Assembly: GCF_003837805.1 (NCBI RefSeq)
Contig: NZ_RQIT01000004.1
Location: 310,001-374,000 of the forward strand
Source: Bradyrhizobium sp. RP6
GTDB taxonomy: Bacteria > Pseudomonadota > Alphaproteobacteria > Rhizobiales > Xanthobacteraceae
Length of the DNA stretch: 64,000 nt
Direction: 5' to 3'
The notes under the pieces were generated by a model. It saw nothing but the letters and a program-made list of their open reading frames with translations, did not search any database and was not told the DNA's origin. Both the position numbers and the translations under genes were made by a program. Shown here piece by piece: positions 48,374 through 59,292 of this stretch; the stretch's first letter is position 1, and the number at the start of each line of letters is the position of its first letter.

Positions 48374-50035
48374 TTACATCGCCTCGTAATTCGGACCGCC
48401 GCCGCCCTCGGGTGGAACCCAGGTGATGTTGCCATTGGGGTCCTTCACATCGCAGGTTTTGCAGTGGACGCAGTTCTGGGCATTGATCTGGAAACGGGGG
48501 CCGGAGCCCTCCTCAATCCACTCATAGACGCCGGCCGGGCAATAGCGGTTCGAGGGACCTGCGAAGACGTCATGCTCGGAGCTCTTCTGGAGGTTCATGT
48601 CGGTGACCTTCAGATGGATCGGCTGGTCCTCCTCGTGATTGGTGTTGGACAAGAACACCGAGGACAGCTTGTCGAACGTGATCTTGCCGTCGGGCTTTGG
48701 GTAGTTCCTGGGCGCGTGGCTCTTGGCCGGATCGAGCGTGGCGCGGTCGGGCTTGACGTGCGACTGCGTGCCGAACAGCGAGGCGCCGAACAGCGTATTG
48801 CACCACATGTCGAAGCCGCCCAGCGCGACGCCGAGCACGGTGCCGAACTTCGACCACAGCGGCTTGACGTTGCGGACCAGGAACAAATCCTTGCCGACCG
48901 ACGAGGACCGCCAGGCGTTCTCGTACTCGATCAGTTCGTCATTGGCGCGATCGGCGGCAATCGCGGCTGCAACGTGCTCGGCCGCGAGCATGCCGGTGCC
49001 CATCGCATTGTGCACGCCCTTGATGCGGGGCACGTTGACAAAGCCCGCGGCGCAACCGATCAGCGCGCCGCCGGGGAAGCTGAGCTTCGGCACCGACTGA
49101 TAGCCGCCCTCGGTGATCGCACGCGCGCCGTAAGCGAGCCGCTTGGCGCCTTCGAAGATGCCGCGAATCGAGGGGTGGGTCTTGAAGCGCTGGAATTCGT
49201 CGAACGGGGAGAGATAGGGATCGTCGTAGTTCAGATGCACGACGAAGCCGACTGCGACGAGATTGTCGTCGTAATGATAAAGGAACGAGCCGCCACCGGT
49301 CTTGAGGTCAAGCGGCCAGCCGAATGAATGCTGGATCAAGCCCTTCTGGTGCTTGGCGGGATCGATCTGCCAGACCTCCTTGAGGCCGATGCCGAATTTC
49401 GGCGGCTCGCTCTTGGCGTCCAGCGCAAATTTGTTGATGAGCTGTTTGGTGAGGCTGCCGCGGGCGCCTTCGGCGAACAGCGTGTACTTGCCGAGCAATT
49501 CCATGCCGCGGGTGAAGGAGTCCTTCGGCTTGCCGTCGCGGCCGATACCCATGTCGCCAGTGGCGATGCCCTTGACCTTGCCCTCCTCGTCATAGAGCAC
49601 CTCGGCCGCCGCAAAGCCGGGATAGATCTCGACGCCGAGCGCCTCGGCCTTGCGCGCCAGCCAGCGGCAGACATTGCCGAGCGAGCCGATGTAGCAGTGA
49701 TGATTGTTCATCAGCGGCGGCATCATGAAGTTCGGCAGCTTGATCGCGCCGCCGCCGGTCATCCAGAAGAAGCGGTCGTCCTTCACCTTCGTCTTCAGCG
49801 GGCAGTCGGAATCCTCGCGCCAGTCCGGGATCAGCTTGTCGAGCCCGGCCGGGTCGATCACAGCGCCCGAGAGAATGTGCGCGCCAACCTCGGAGCCCTT
49901 CTCCACCACGACCACGTTGAGATCGGCGTTGAGCTGCTTCAGCCGGATCGCGGCCGACAGGCCCGAAGGGCCGGCGCCGACGATGACGACGTCGAATTCC
50001 ATGGATTCGCGCGGGGGAAGTTCTTCGGTGCTCAT
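48374..50035 (-). CDS. Electron transfer flavoprotein-ubiquinone oxidoreductase
   Basis: 553 residues. FAD-binding start FDVVIVGAGPSGLSAAIRLK; the body contains FMMPPLMNNHHCYIGSLGNV and IKGVHNAMGTGMLAAEHVA; the C-terminus has the [4Fe-4S] cysteines: CPAGVYEW, then NCVHCKTCDVKDP and TWVPPEGGGGPNY. It passes electrons from acyl-CoA dehydrogenase flavoprotein ETF to ubiquinone at the inner membrane. It is monocistronic, with 290 non-coding bases up to the TPR gene. Confidence 0.95.
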   Translation of the reverse strand: MSTEELPPRESMEFDVVIVGAGPSGLSAAIRLKQLNADLNVVVVEKGSEVGAHILSGAVIDPAGLDKLIPDWREDSDCPLKTKVKDDRFFWMTGGGAIKLPNFMMPPLMNNHHCYIGSLGNVCRWLARKAEALGVEIYPGFAAAEVLYDEEGKVKGIATGDMGIGRDGKPKDSFTRGMELLGKYTLFAEGARGSLTKQLINKFALDAKSEPPKFGIGLKEVWQIDPAKHQKGLIQHSFGWPLDLKTGGGSFLYHYDDNLVAVGFVVHLNYDDPYLSPFDEFQRFKTHPSIRGIFEGAKRLAYGARAITEGGYQSVPKLSFPGGALIGCAAGFVNVPRIKGVHNAMGTGMLAAEHVAAAIAADRANDELIEYENAWRSSSVGKDLFLVRNVKPLWSKFGTVLGVALGGFDMWCNTLFGASLFGTQSHVKPDRATLDPAKSHAPRNYPKPDGKITFDKLSSVFLSNTNHEEDQPIHLKVTDMNLQKSSEHDVFAGPSNRYCPAGVYEWIEEGSGPRFQINAQNCVHCKTCDVKDPNGNITWVPPEGGGGPNYEAM

Positions 50036-50170
50036 CTGATCTCAGCCCTTGAGACGGTCCTTGGTCGATTGCGCCCCCTTGTTTCCGATTTTTCCGGGTA
50101 GGACAACCATGGAAATGCATTCCGCTGGGATGCAAGGCCGTCCAAGGTGGTATAAAAGCCAGACATTCCC

Positions 50171-50977
50171 ATGATCCCCGAACCCGCCCCCACCGTCCGC
50201 GAGCTGCTCGCCTTCTATCTGGAGGCCGGTGTCGACTGCGCGCTCGCGGAAGAACCGATCGGCCGCCTGGCGGAATTGGATGCCCCGCGGCCAGCACCGC
50301 GCGCGGCACCTCCGGTCGAGGCACCGCGGCCGCTCGCCGCACCCGCGGTGATGCGGGGCGAGGCCGCGCCGGCGCCTGATGTCGCGATCGCGTCCGCACG
50401 CGAGGCCGCACGCACCGCGCCGACACTCGAGGCATTGCGCGAGCTGATGCAGGGCTTCGAGGGCTGCGCGCTGAAGCACACCGCAACGCGGCTGGTGTTC
50501 GCCGACGGCAATCCGCAGGCGCGCATCATGTTCGTCGGCGAAGCGCCGGGCCGCGACGAGGACATTGAGGGGCTGCCTTTCGTCGGACGCAGCGGCAAGC
50601 TGCTCGACCTCATGATCGGCGCGATCGGACTCAACCGCACCACCGCCTACATCGCCAACGTCATTCCCTGGCGACCGCCCGGCAACCGCACGCCGACGCC
50701 GCAGGAGACGCAAATCTGCCTGCCATTCATCCAGCGCCATATCGAACTGGTGAACCCGGACGTGCTGGTGACGCTCGGCAATCCCTCGACGCAGACCCTG
50801 CTCGGAACGCGTGAAGGCATCATGCGTACCCGCGGACGCTGGTTCGATTACGATGCCGGCGGGCGCACCATCCGCGCGCTGCCGACGTTCCACCCGGCCT
50901 ATCTCTTGCGCTCGCCATCCTACAAGCGGCTGGCCTGGCAGGACCTGCGGTCGATCGCCAAGGTGCTGGCGGGTTGA
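50171..50977 (+). CDS. Uracil-DNA glycosylase, family-4-like without the full iron-sulfur site
   Basis: 268 residues with a Pro/Ala-rich N-terminal part to about residue 80. Motif A is GEAPGRDED at 123-131 and motif B is HPAYLLRSP at 241-249, both of family 4 type. Of the four cysteines that bind the cluster in family 4, only Cys99 (FEGCALKH) and Cys183 (QICLPFI) remain; the partners are Phe96 and Trp167 ([10 protein letters not shown]). A Bradyrhizobium diazoefficiens enzyme (BdiUNG) with this kind of loss was described as a separate UDG class. This gene is likely the same type. Confidence 0.85.
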   Translation: MIPEPAPTVRELLAFYLEAGVDCALAEEPIGRLAELDAPRPAPRAAPPVEAPRPLAAPAVMRGEAAPAPDVAIASAREAARTAPTLEALRELMQGFEGCALKHTATRLVFADGNPQARIMFVGEAPGRDEDIEGLPFVGRSGKLLDLMIGAIGLNRTTAYIANVIPWRPPGNRTPTPQETQICLPFIQRHIELVNPDVLVTLGNPSTQTLLGTREGIMRTRGRWFDYDAGGRTIRALPTFHPAYLLRSPSYKRLAWQDLRSIAKVLAG

Positions 50978-50979
50978 TG

Positions 50980-51116
50980 CTCTCGTGTCCCGGACGCGGT
51001 GCGGCACGTCGTGACGCTCCGCAGAGCCGGGACCCAGCACTACGTACCGTGCGGCAAGATAGGCCCCGGCTCTGCTGCGCATCACTTCGTGCTGCGCAGC
51101 GTCCGGGGCACGAGAG
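50980..51116. repeat. Palindromic repeat family B
   Basis: CTCTCGTGTCCCGGACGC and GCGTCCGGGGCACGAGAG ends, GCAGAGCCGGGACCC and GGCCCCGGCTCTGC inside. It is the partner of 41645-41785. It lies between the converging UDG and GT39-like genes. Confidence 0.88.
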
Positions 51117-51118
51117 TG

Positions 51119-52627
51119 TCACGTCCCCTTCGGCCGCACGATGGCCCAGCCGATGCGCAGCAACTGCTGGCGGCCGGTCACCAGCCATTCGAACGCGCGC
51201 GGGACTTCCGGCACGATGCCGGGGAAGCGCTTGAGGATGTCCGGCGGCGGGGTGCCGGCGGTATCGGAGGCGCGCCAGACCACGACGCCCCCGGTCTCGC
51301 TGAATTTGGCCTGATTCATCCACGGCGTCCGCGCAGGATCGGCATCGATGAACAGATGCGGCCGGCCGGAATGCAGCGCGATCAGGCTGGCGAGTTGCGT
51401 CTCGCCGGCGACGGCGCGCAGGCGATGGTTGGTGCGACGGGCAAAGCTCTCGTCGAAGAAGTCCGAGATCGCGCGCGCCGGCATCGAGGTCGCAATCTCG
51501 TTGGCGCCGGTCCAGGGCAGGAACAGGACGGCGAGCACCACGCCGGCGGCGGGCGCGATGATGGCAGCAGCCCATACCGTGCGCAGCATCCGCGTGCGGC
51601 GCATCGCGATGAAATCGCCGGCCGCAACGACCACGGCAAGCCCAGGCATGACCAGCACGACACCGGCGCCGCCGACGACGGAGTCGAGCCCGAGCAGGCC
51701 GGAGATCAGCACCGCGCTAAGCGGCGGAGCCAGCGCGAAGAAATAGACGAAGTTGCGCGCGAGCGGCTCGACCGGCGGTCGGTAGATGACCGGCGGTTCC
51801 TCGCCCTTGCCGTCGAACAGCCCGGTGTTGAGGAAGGTCAGCGCCGGGATCGCGGCAGCCCCGAGCACGAGTCCACCGAACAGCCAGGCCGCGTGCAGCG
51901 CGCGGGCGTTGAGCTCGGCGACTTGCGGCATGTCCGGCATGGCCAACGTCTCGGCCCGCATCAGCCAGACCGCATAGGGCAGCGCCAGCACGGCAACCAC
52001 GATCAGCGCAAACAGCGGATCGAGCCTGCGCAGCGTCCGGCGGCCGCCGGCGGTCGACACCGCGAAGACGACGATCAGCCCGAGCAGAAAGATCGCCGCG
52101 GGCGTCGTCAGCAGCAAGAGGCCTGCTTCGATCGACCAGGCGAACCAGGCATTGCCGCGGCGCTGGCCGATGATCTGCCAGGAATGCAGCAGCAATAGCG
52201 CCCAGAGCGGCCGCGCCAGCACCAGAGGGCCGAAGTCGAGCGCAGGCGAGGAGAAGGCCAGCACGGTCATCGTCAGCAGCACGGCTAGCACCGCCTGCTG
52301 CGAACCGATCACGGCGCGAGAGAGATGGTAGAGTGCGATGAAGGTCGCGATCTCGCAGATCTCGGCAAGCACGTAGACGCCCAGCATGTGGCCGCCTGCG
52401 GCCCGATAGGCGATATCGGCGAGCCAGACCGGCAGCGGCGGGCCGAGATCGGTGCCGACCTGGTATTCGCGTCCGAAAGCCAGCAGCGTCGCGAGGGTGC
52501 CGGGCGGGCTGCGGTAGAACACCAGCGCCACGAACAGCCACATCAAAGCCTGGAGCAGCACGGCGATCCAGACGATCAGCCGCGGCCGGGCGCGAATGAG
52601 CTCGATGACCAGGGAGGTAAACCGCAT
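51119..52627 (-). CDS. GT39-like integral membrane protein
   Basis: 502 residues, about ten membrane helices. The first helix is RLIVWIAVLLQALMWLFVAL, followed by a large loop with EYQVGTDLGPPLPVWLAD, the place where an acidic pair occurs in dolichyl/undecaprenyl-phosphate sugar transferases (GT39/ArnT). The C-terminus is a soluble periplasmic domain. It probably uses a lipid-linked sugar or acts in envelope polysaccharide assembly. I could not read the substrate and the family assignment is by topology. Confidence 0.65.
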   Translation of the reverse strand: MRFTSLVIELIRARPRLIVWIAVLLQALMWLFVALVFYRSPPGTLATLLAFGREYQVGTDLGPPLPVWLADIAYRAAGGHMLGVYVLAEICEIATFIALYHLSRAVIGSQQAVLAVLLTMTVLAFSSPALDFGPLVLARPLWALLLLHSWQIIGQRRGNAWFAWSIEAGLLLLTTPAAIFLLGLIVVFAVSTAGGRRTLRRLDPLFALIVVAVLALPYAVWLMRAETLAMPDMPQVAELNARALHAAWLFGGLVLGAAAIPALTFLNTGLFDGKGEEPPVIYRPPVEPLARNFVYFFALAPPLSAVLISGLLGLDSVVGGAGVVLVMPGLAVVVAAGDFIAMRRTRMLRTVWAAAIIAPAAGVVLAVLFLPWTGANEIATSMPARAISDFFDESFARRTNHRLRAVAGETQLASLIALHSGRPHLFIDADPARTPWMNQAKFSETGGVVVWRASDTAGTPPPDILKRFPGIVPEVPRAFEWLVTGRQQLLRIGWAIVRPKGT

Positions 52628-52767
52628 GCAACGTCCGAATGATGCAGCCAGTCCAGCCGGCCCTATTCGCTCATCCGTTTGATAATGGGCGCTGCGCGCC
52701 GTGGCAACTTCGGTGTGCTCCCTCTCCCCGTTCTGACGGGGGAAGAGTCCGCCGCTCGAGATGAGTC

Positions 52768-53670
52768 TTAGAGCCCAGCCGACGCGTCGATCTCAACGCT
52801 GGCTTCCACCTCCACTTCCACCTCCGTGACTGAGAACAGGTCCAGCACCGGCTCGACGGTCCACGGCATGTGCTTGGCGCGGGCGGCGGCGACGGGGGCG
52901 AAGAAGCGGCGGTGGTGGATGGACGGGCCCAGCCGGTCGAGCGCCTCGAGGTGTTCGGGGACGGCGTAGCCCTTGTGCTGCTCGAAGCCGTAGCCGGGGC
53001 AATCCTGCGCCAGCGCGCACATCAGCCGGTCGCGCGTGACCTTGGCGACGATGGACGCCGCGGCAATCGACGACACGATGCCGTCGCCACCGATCACGGC
53101 CTCGCAGTCGCATTCGGTGTCGAGCCGATCGCGGCCGTCGACGAAGACGTGCCTGGGCGCCTCCGGCAATGCCACCACGGCGCGCTTCAGTGCCCACAGC
53201 GAGGCGCGCAGGATGTTGTCGCGGTCGATCCGCGAGGGCGAGGCGACGGCGACCGAAACCTGCGCGGTGGCGCAGATCTTGTCGAACAGCTTCTCGCGCT
53301 CCTCGGCTGTCAACCGTTTCGAATCATCGATGCCGCGCGGAATGCGGTCGGGATCGAGAATCACCGCGGCCGCAACGACGGGACCCGCCAGCGGGCCGCG
53401 GCCGGCCTCGTCGCATCCGGCAACCGGCCAGACGCCGCGCTTGATCAGCGCGCGCTCGCGGCGGAAGCTGGGCGGAGCAATGGCAATGATGCCCTTCTTG
53501 GCAACAGGAACCTGCGGAGCCTTCACTGCAGATGCTTTGCCTGCAGATGCCTTGCCTGCAGGTAGCTTGGCCGCACGCAGCTTGGCCGCCTTGGCAGGCG
53601 CAGCCTTCTTCGCAGCTTCCTTTTTAGGCGCCTCTCTGGCTGGGTTCTTGGCGGACTTGTCCCGAATCAT
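52768..53670 (-). CDS. rnhB: Ribonuclease HII with a basic N-terminal extension
   Basis: 300 residues. The catalytic core starts at [19 protein letters not shown] (Asp87, Glu88) and continues with [23 protein letters not shown] and [17 protein letters not shown]. It removes ribonucleotides from DNA. The first 60 residues are a Lys/Ala-rich tail ([20 protein letters not shown]), like the tail of the PPDK in this window. The C-terminus has a run of Val-Glu repeats (VEVEVEA). Confidence 0.93.
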   Translation of the reverse strand: MIRDKSAKNPAREAPKKEAAKKAAPAKAAKLRAAKLPAGKASAGKASAVKAPQVPVAKKGIIAIAPPSFRRERALIKRGVWPVAGCDEAGRGPLAGPVVAAAVILDPDRIPRGIDDSKRLTAEEREKLFDKICATAQVSVAVASPSRIDRDNILRASLWALKRAVVALPEAPRHVFVDGRDRLDTECDCEAVIGGDGIVSSIAAASIVAKVTRDRLMCALAQDCPGYGFEQHKGYAVPEHLEALDRLGPSIHHRRFFAPVAAARAKHMPWTVEPVLDLFSVTEVEVEVEASVEIDASAGL

Positions 53671-53746
53671 GCCGGGATCGTGCGCAAGCGGCTTCGCCAG
53701 CGCAACCGGGAACCCAGGATAATTCCCGCTATTCAGGCCGGCCGTC

Positions 53747-54202
53747 CTACTCCGCCAGATGCACCCGGCGGTCCTCGCCCACCTCGATACCGGGCGCGAC
53801 CACGACCTCCCAAGGATGGCCGTCGGGGTCGCTGAAGTAGCCGGAATAGCCGCCGTAATCGGTCTCGTGCGCCGTCTTCAGCAAGCTGGCCCCCTTCGCG
53901 ACGGCGAAGGCCATCACCTGATCGACCTCCTCGCGCGTCCGGCAGTTCCATGCGAGCGTCATGCCGCGAAAGGTCGATGGCCTCGGCGCGTCCGGCAGGG
54001 TCGCGTCTGCCGCGAGCTGATCCCACGGATACAGGGCGAGCACCGGACCGCCGGTATCGTAGAAGGCGACGGCCTCGCCGGTGGCCTTCAGCCGGCGCGA
54101 GAAGCCGAGAGCTTCGTAAAAAGCGATGCTGGCGCGGATATCGCTGACACCCAGCGTGACGACGGTGAGTCTCGGCACAGGGCCCGGCAATTCCTGACTC
54201 AT
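53747..54202 (-). CDS. VOC family protein (glyoxalase/bleomycin resistance fold)
   Basis: 151 residues, two beta-alpha-beta-beta-beta units: [20 protein letters not shown] opens the first, [20 protein letters not shown] the second. A metal ligand candidate is Glu near the C-terminus ([16 protein letters not shown]). The substrate is unknown. It lies between rnhB and the radical SAM gene, all on the minus strand. Confidence 0.85.
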   Translation of the reverse strand: MSQELPGPVPRLTVVTLGVSDIRASIAFYEALGFSRRLKATGEAVAFYDTGGPVLALYPWDQLAADATLPDAPRPSTFRGMTLAWNCRTREEVDQVMAFAVAKGASLLKTAHETDYGGYSGYFSDPDGHPWEVVVAPGIEVGEDRRVHLAE

Positions 54203-54225
54203 GCCATGCCTCTTTCACTTTCCCG

Positions 54226-55389
54226 TCAGAACAGGCTGAGCTGATCGCCGTTCCGCTTCGGCCGCGCGAAGTGATCCGTCGTGAGCTTGGAGCGCCGCTT
54301 GTTGAGTCCGAGCCTGTCGCAGGCGATCTCGAAGCGGCGGCCGATGGTCCAGGCCATCGGGCCGGTTCCCTTCATCCGCTCGCCCCATTTCGCATCGTAG
54401 TCGCGCCCGCCGCGCATGTCGCGAATCAGGGTGAAGACGTGGCGATAGCGGTCCGGATAATTCGCCATCAGCCATTCGCGGAAGAGATCGCGGACCTCGA
54501 GCGGCAACCGCAACAGCACATAGGCGGCTTCCTTGACGCCGGCATGGGCGGCGGCATCGAGGATGCGCTCGATCTCGGAATCGTTCAACGCAGGGATCAC
54601 GGGCGCGACCATCACGGTGGTCGGAATGCCGGCATCCGAGAGCTGCTTCAGCGCCTCCAGCCGCTTCGGTGGCGTCGAGGCCCGCGGCTCCATGGTGCGC
54701 GCAAGCTTCGGATCGAGCGAGGTGACCGAGATCGCGACCTTGGCGAGGTTGCGTTTGGCCATCCGCTGGAGAATGTCGATGTCGCGCACTACCAGCGTCG
54801 ATTTGGTGACGATGCCGACGGGATGGCTGGCGCGTTCCAGCACCTCGAGGATGCCACGCATGATCTTTCGCTCGCGCTCGATCGGCTGGTAGGGATCGGT
54901 GTTGGTGCCGATCGCGATCATCCTGGGCTCGTAGCCGGTGGCGGCGAGTTCCTTCTCCAGCAGCGAAGGCGCCTCGGGCTTCACGAACAGTCTTGCCTCG
55001 AAGTCGAGCCCCGGCGAGAGGCCGAGATAGGCATGCGTCGGTCGCGCGAAGCAGTAGACGCAGCCGTGCTCGCAGCCGCGATAGGGATTGATCGAGCGGT
55101 CGAAGCCGATGTCGGGGGAATCGTTGCGGGTGATCACCTTGCGCGAGGTATCGATGCCGACACTGGTCTTGAACGGCGGCAGCTCCTCCAGGCTCTGCCA
55201 GCCGTCGTCGAAAGCGACGCGGGCCTCCGCCTCATAACGGCCGCTGGCATTGGATTGCGCGCCCCGCCCTCGCCGTCGCGCGCGATCGATGGCGACGCCA
55301 AGCTCGGGGAAATCTGAAGGCGCACCCGCCGGCTCGGAGGGCGCCGTGACCGGCGGGTGCTTGAGAGCATGAGAGGATGCTGGACTCAT
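54226..55389 (-). CDS. PA0069-type radical SAM protein
   Basis: 387 residues. The radical SAM CxxxCxxC is at residues 106-113 (RGCEHGCVYCFARPTHAYLG). The rest follows the PA0069/SPL-like group: LSPGLDFEARLFVKPEAPSL, then IAIGTNTDPYQPIERERKIM and GIVTKSTLVVRDIDIL. It uses SAM and a [4Fe-4S] cluster for radical chemistry; the substrate is unknown. It is divergent from the phosphoketolase gene. Confidence 0.9.
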   Translation of the reverse strand: MSPASSHALKHPPVTAPSEPAGAPSDFPELGVAIDRARRRGRGAQSNASGRYEAEARVAFDDGWQSLEELPPFKTSVGIDTSRKVITRNDSPDIGFDRSINPYRGCEHGCVYCFARPTHAYLGLSPGLDFEARLFVKPEAPSLLEKELAATGYEPRMIAIGTNTDPYQPIERERKIMRGILEVLERASHPVGIVTKSTLVVRDIDILQRMAKRNLAKVAISVTSLDPKLARTMEPRASTPPKRLEALKQLSDAGIPTTVMVAPVIPALNDSEIERILDAAAHAGVKEAAYVLLRLPLEVRDLFREWLMANYPDRYRHVFTLIRDMRGGRDYDAKWGERMKGTGPMAWTIGRRFEIACDRLGLNKRRSKLTTDHFARPKRNGDQLSLF

Positions 55390-55529
55390 GAAGCCAAGAT
55401 AGCACGCATAAGGAACAAATCAAGAACACAAACAAAAAACGTGAAAACAACCCCATGCAAAGTAGCCGCCCAAATTTCGGGCGCGCCGCTTTGACCTCAC
55501 GCAACACGCCCGTCACGAGGATTTCGTTT

Positions 55530-55546
55530 GATCCCGCACAGGGATC
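55530..55546. promoter_or_regulatory. Inverted repeat upstream of the phosphoketolase gene
   Basis: GATCCC-GCACA-GGGATC, perfect six-base arms, 53 bases before the xfp start. It is longer in spacing than a FixK/Fnr box (TTGAT-N4-ATCAA), so I do not call it one. It might be a regulator site. Confidence 0.3.
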
Positions 55547-55599
55547 GATCGTGCCGGAACAAAGTTGGTGACGATCGCTGGGTGAAAGCCGACGGGAAC

Positions 55600-58014
55600 A
55601 TGACAATTCAACAAAAAACCGCCGCCGCGATCGGCGACCTCGGTCTGCTCGACCGCTATTGGCGCGCCGCCAACTACCTCTCGGTCGGGCAAATCTACCT
55701 GCTCGACAATCCGTTGCTGCGCGAGCCGTTGCGGCCCGAGCACATCAAGCCGCGTTTGCTCGGCCATTGGGGCACCACGCCCGGCCTGAACTTCATCTAT
55801 GCCCATCTCAATCGCGTGATCCGCGCGCTGGACCTCAACGTCATCTATGTCTGCGGGCCCGGCCACGGCGGCCCCGGAATGGTCGCCAACACCTATCTCG
55901 AAGGCAGCTACAGCGAGATCTATCCCGACATCGCGCGCGATACGGACGGATTGCGCAAGCTATTCAGGCAGTTCTCCTTCCCCGGCGGCATCCCGAGCCA
56001 CGCGGCGCCGGAAACGCCGGGCTCGATCCACGAAGGCGGTGAGCTCGGCTACGCGCTGGTACACGCCTATGGCGCTGCATTCGACAATCCTGATTTGATC
56101 GTCGCCTGTGTCGTCGGCGACGGCGAGGCCGAAACCGGCCCTCTCGCCGCGTCCTGGCATTCGAACAAGTTCCTTAACCCGGCGCATGACGGCGCGGTGC
56201 TGCCGATCCTGCATCTCAATGGCTACAAGATCGCAAATCCGACCGTGCTCGGACGGATGGCAGATGCGGAGATCCGCGATCTCTTCCGTGGGTTGGGCCA
56301 TGAACCGCTGTTCGTCGCCGGCGATGATCCCGAATTGATGCACCATGCCATGGCGGATGCGCTCGATGTCGCACTCGCCAGCATCCGCTCGATCCAGCAG
56401 CATGCCCGCGACGGGCGCAAAAGCGTCGAGCGGCCGCGCTGGCCGATGATCGTGCTGCGCAGCCCGAAGGGCTGGACCGGTCCGAAGGAGGTGGACGGCA
56501 AGAAGGTCGAAGGCTTTTGGCGTGCGCATCAGGTCCCCGTCGCCGGATGCCGCGAGAACCCGGCGCATCTGAAGGTGCTCGAAGACTGGATGCGCAGCTA
56601 CGAGCCGGAAAAGCTGTTCGACGCGAACGGCGCGCTCGCTCCCGAGCTTCAGGCGCTCGCACCCCAAGGCGTCAGGCGCATGGGCGCCAATCCTCACGCC
56701 AATGGCGGCCTGTTGAAGAAGGAGCTGAAGCTGCCCGACTTCCACAGCTTCGCAATCGAGGTGCCGCAGCCCGGCGGCGCCATCGCCGAAGCGACGCGCG
56801 AGCTCGGCAAATTCCTGCGCGACGTCATCCGCCTCAACGCGCGACAGCGCAATTTCCGCATCATGGGGCCGGACGAGACCGCGTCGAACCGGCTAGATGC
56901 GGTGTTCGACGCCACCGAGCGCGTCTGGATGGAGCCGATCGAACCTTACGACGTCCATCTCGCCCAGGACGGCCGCGTGATGGAGGTGTTGAGCGAGCAT
57001 CTCTGCCAGGGCTGGCTCGAGGGTTATCTGCTCACGGGACGGCACGGCTTCTTCTCCTGCTATGAGGCCTTCATCCACATCGTGGATTCCATGTTCAACC
57101 AGCATGCCAAATGGCTGAAGGTCACGCGCGACCTGCCGTGGCGGCGCCCGATCGCCTCGCTCAATTATCTCCTGACCTCGCATGTCTGGCGTCAGGACCA
57201 TAACGGCTTCAGCCATCAGGACCCCGGATTCGTCGATCTCGTCGCCAACAAGAAAGCAGACATCGTCCGCATCTACTTCCCGCCGGATGCCAACACGCTG
57301 TTGTGGATCGCCGATCACTGCCTGCGCACCTACAACCGCATCAACGTAATCGTCGCCGGCAAGCAGCCGGCGCCGCAATGGCTCTCGATGCAGGACGCTG
57401 CGACGCATTGCGCAGCCGGCATCGGCATCTGGGGCTGGGCCGGAACGGAAGACGGACAGGGTGAGCCCGACGTGATCATGGCCTGCGCCGGCGACGTGCC
57501 GACGCTGGAGACGCTCGCCGCCGTCGACCTCCTGCGCAAGGCGCTGCCGGACTTGAAGATCCGCGTCGTCAACGTCGTCGACCTCATGACGCTGCAGCCA
57601 AGGGAGCAGCATCCGCACGGCCTCGCCGACCGCGACTTCGATGGCCTGTTCACGCGCGACAAGCCGGTGATCTTCGCCTATCACGGCTACCCCTACTTGA
57701 TCCACCGGCTGACCTATAGCCGCACCAACCATGCCGGCATGCATGTGCGCGGCTTTGCCGAGGAAGGCACCACAACGACGCCGTTCGATATGGTCGTGCT
57801 CAACGAGCTTGACCGCTACCACTTGGCAATCGAGGCGATCGAACGCGTGCCGGGGCTTGCGACCAAAGCCGCGCGGGTAAAGCAACAGTTCCGCGACAAG
57901 CTGATCGAGCACTCCCGCTATGTTCGCGAGCATGGTGAGGACATGCCCGAGATCCGCGACTGGGTGTGGCAAAACAGTGCCGGCGGCAACACGCCGGCCG
58001 AAGCCGGCGACTAG
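55600..58014 (+). CDS. xfp: Xylulose-5-phosphate/fructose-6-phosphate phosphoketolase
   Basis: 804 residues, thiamine diphosphate enzyme. Motifs: [20 protein letters not shown] at the N-terminus, [60 protein letters not shown] for cofactor binding, and [20 protein letters not shown] in the C-terminal part. It splits ketose phosphate with Pi to acetyl phosphate. The ATG at 55600 gives the standard N-terminus. It is followed after 2 bases by acetate kinase, which uses its product. Confidence 0.96.
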   Translation: MTIQQKTAAAIGDLGLLDRYWRAANYLSVGQIYLLDNPLLREPLRPEHIKPRLLGHWGTTPGLNFIYAHLNRVIRALDLNVIYVCGPGHGGPGMVANTYLEGSYSEIYPDIARDTDGLRKLFRQFSFPGGIPSHAAPETPGSIHEGGELGYALVHAYGAAFDNPDLIVACVVGDGEAETGPLAASWHSNKFLNPAHDGAVLPILHLNGYKIANPTVLGRMADAEIRDLFRGLGHEPLFVAGDDPELMHHAMADALDVALASIRSIQQHARDGRKSVERPRWPMIVLRSPKGWTGPKEVDGKKVEGFWRAHQVPVAGCRENPAHLKVLEDWMRSYEPEKLFDANGALAPELQALAPQGVRRMGANPHANGGLLKKELKLPDFHSFAIEVPQPGGAIAEATRELGKFLRDVIRLNARQRNFRIMGPDETASNRLDAVFDATERVWMEPIEPYDVHLAQDGRVMEVLSEHLCQGWLEGYLLTGRHGFFSCYEAFIHIVDSMFNQHAKWLKVTRDLPWRRPIASLNYLLTSHVWRQDHNGFSHQDPGFVDLVANKKADIVRIYFPPDANTLLWIADHCLRTYNRINVIVAGKQPAPQWLSMQDAATHCAAGIGIWGWAGTEDGQGEPDVIMACAGDVPTLETLAAVDLLRKALPDLKIRVVNVVDLMTLQPREQHPHGLADRDFDGLFTRDKPVIFAYHGYPYLIHRLTYSRTNHAGMHVRGFAEEGTTTTPFDMVVLNELDRYHLAIEAIERVPGLATKAARVKQQFRDKLIEHSRYVREHGEDMPEIRDWVWQNSAGGNTPAEAGD

Positions 58015-58016
58015 CC

Positions 58017-59209
58017 ATGCCGAACACGATCCTCGTCCTCAACTCGGGATCGTCGAGCATCAAGTTCGGCCTGTTCGATGTCTCGGCAGCTGAGCCCTCC
58101 CTGCTCTGCAGGGGCCTGCTCGACGAACACGAGGCAAGACCCCGGCTCGTGGTGAAGGACCCCGCGGGCGAGGACCTGTTCGAGGCGCGAAGGGACGCGC
58201 CGGACGCCGACGGCGGCGGCCATCTGTTCGCCGACGTGCTCGCGTTCATCGAGGACCGGTTCGGTGCAGACAGCTTGCGGGCCGTCGGCCACCGCATCGT
58301 CCACGGCGGGCCGGATTATTCGGGCCCGGTCGTCCTGACGGACGACATCACCGCGAAGCTGGAGGCATTGACGCCGTTGGCGCCGTTGCACCAGCCGCGC
58401 TGCCTTGCGCCAGTCCGCGCGTTCGCGTCGATCCGGCCCGGGCTGACGCAGATCGCGTGTTTCGACACCGCCTTCCACCACGGCCTCGCGCCGCCGGCGA
58501 GCCGCTTCGCCATTCCCAGGCGACTCGAGGCGCGCGGCGTCAGGCGCTACGGCTTTCACGGCCTCTCTTTCGAATATGTCGCGGGACGCCTTTCCGAGAT
58601 CGCGCCGGAGCTTGCGACCAGACGCACCGTCATCGCGCATCTCGGCAACGGCGCCAGCCTCTGCGCATTGCGCGATGGCCGCAGCATCGACACCACGATG
58701 GGACTGACGCCGCTCGACGGCCTCGTGATGGGCACACGCTGCGGCACGATCGATCCCGGCGTGCTGCTCTATCTGCAGCAACACGAGAGCATGTCCGTCG
58801 AGGAGGTCCAGCACCTGCTCTATCACGAGTCAGGCCTCTTCGGCGTCTCCGGCACCTCCGCGGACATGCGCACGCTGCTGGCGAGCGGCGAGAGCGCGGC
58901 GCGAGGGCGGTCGATCTCTTCACCTTCCGTGCGGCGCAGGCAGTCGCAATGATGGCGACGACGCTCGGCGGCCTGGACTGTCTGGTCTTCACCGGCGGCA
59001 TCGGCGAGCATGCCAAGGAGATCCGCAGCGCGATCGGCGAGCGTCTCGCATGGATGGGCGTGCGCATCGATGCCGCCAGCAACGACGCGGCACGCGGACG
59101 CATCAACGGCAGCGACAGCGCCGTCGAAATCTTCGTCATTCCAACCAATGAAGAGATGACGATCGCGCGCCATTGCGCCGCGCTGATCCGTGGGCGCCAC
59201 GCCACGTGA
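58017..59209 (+). pseudogene. ackA: Acetate kinase, interrupted by one frameshift
   Basis: From the ATG at 58017 the frame reads a normal acetate kinase (ILVLNSGSSSIKFGLFDV, then RYGFHGLSFEYVAGRL, then AHLGNGASLCALRDGRSIDT, then GVSGTSADMRTLLASGESAA). Near 58890-58910 (GGCGCGAGGGCGGTC) it leaves frame and stops at 58952. The rest continues in another frame from AVDLFTFRAAQAVAMMATTL through FTGGIGEHAKEIRSAIGERL to the TGA at 59207. One added base restores a protein of about 398 residues, the usual length. It is either a recent mutation or a sequence error. It would convert acetyl phosphate and ADP to acetate and ATP. Confidence 0.88.
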
Positions 59210-59292
59210 CAATTTTATGAATGATCTGCCGCAATGCTGCCGCCGCGGTTTCGCGGCACAGATACCGCATCAATCCTGGTTGCGGACCGATC

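Noticed and set aside
55527-55547. FixK/Fnr-type box upstream of xfp
   Set aside because: TTTGATCCC...GGGATCGA has arms that are too far apart for TTGAT-N4-ATCAA, so I list it only as an inverted repeat.
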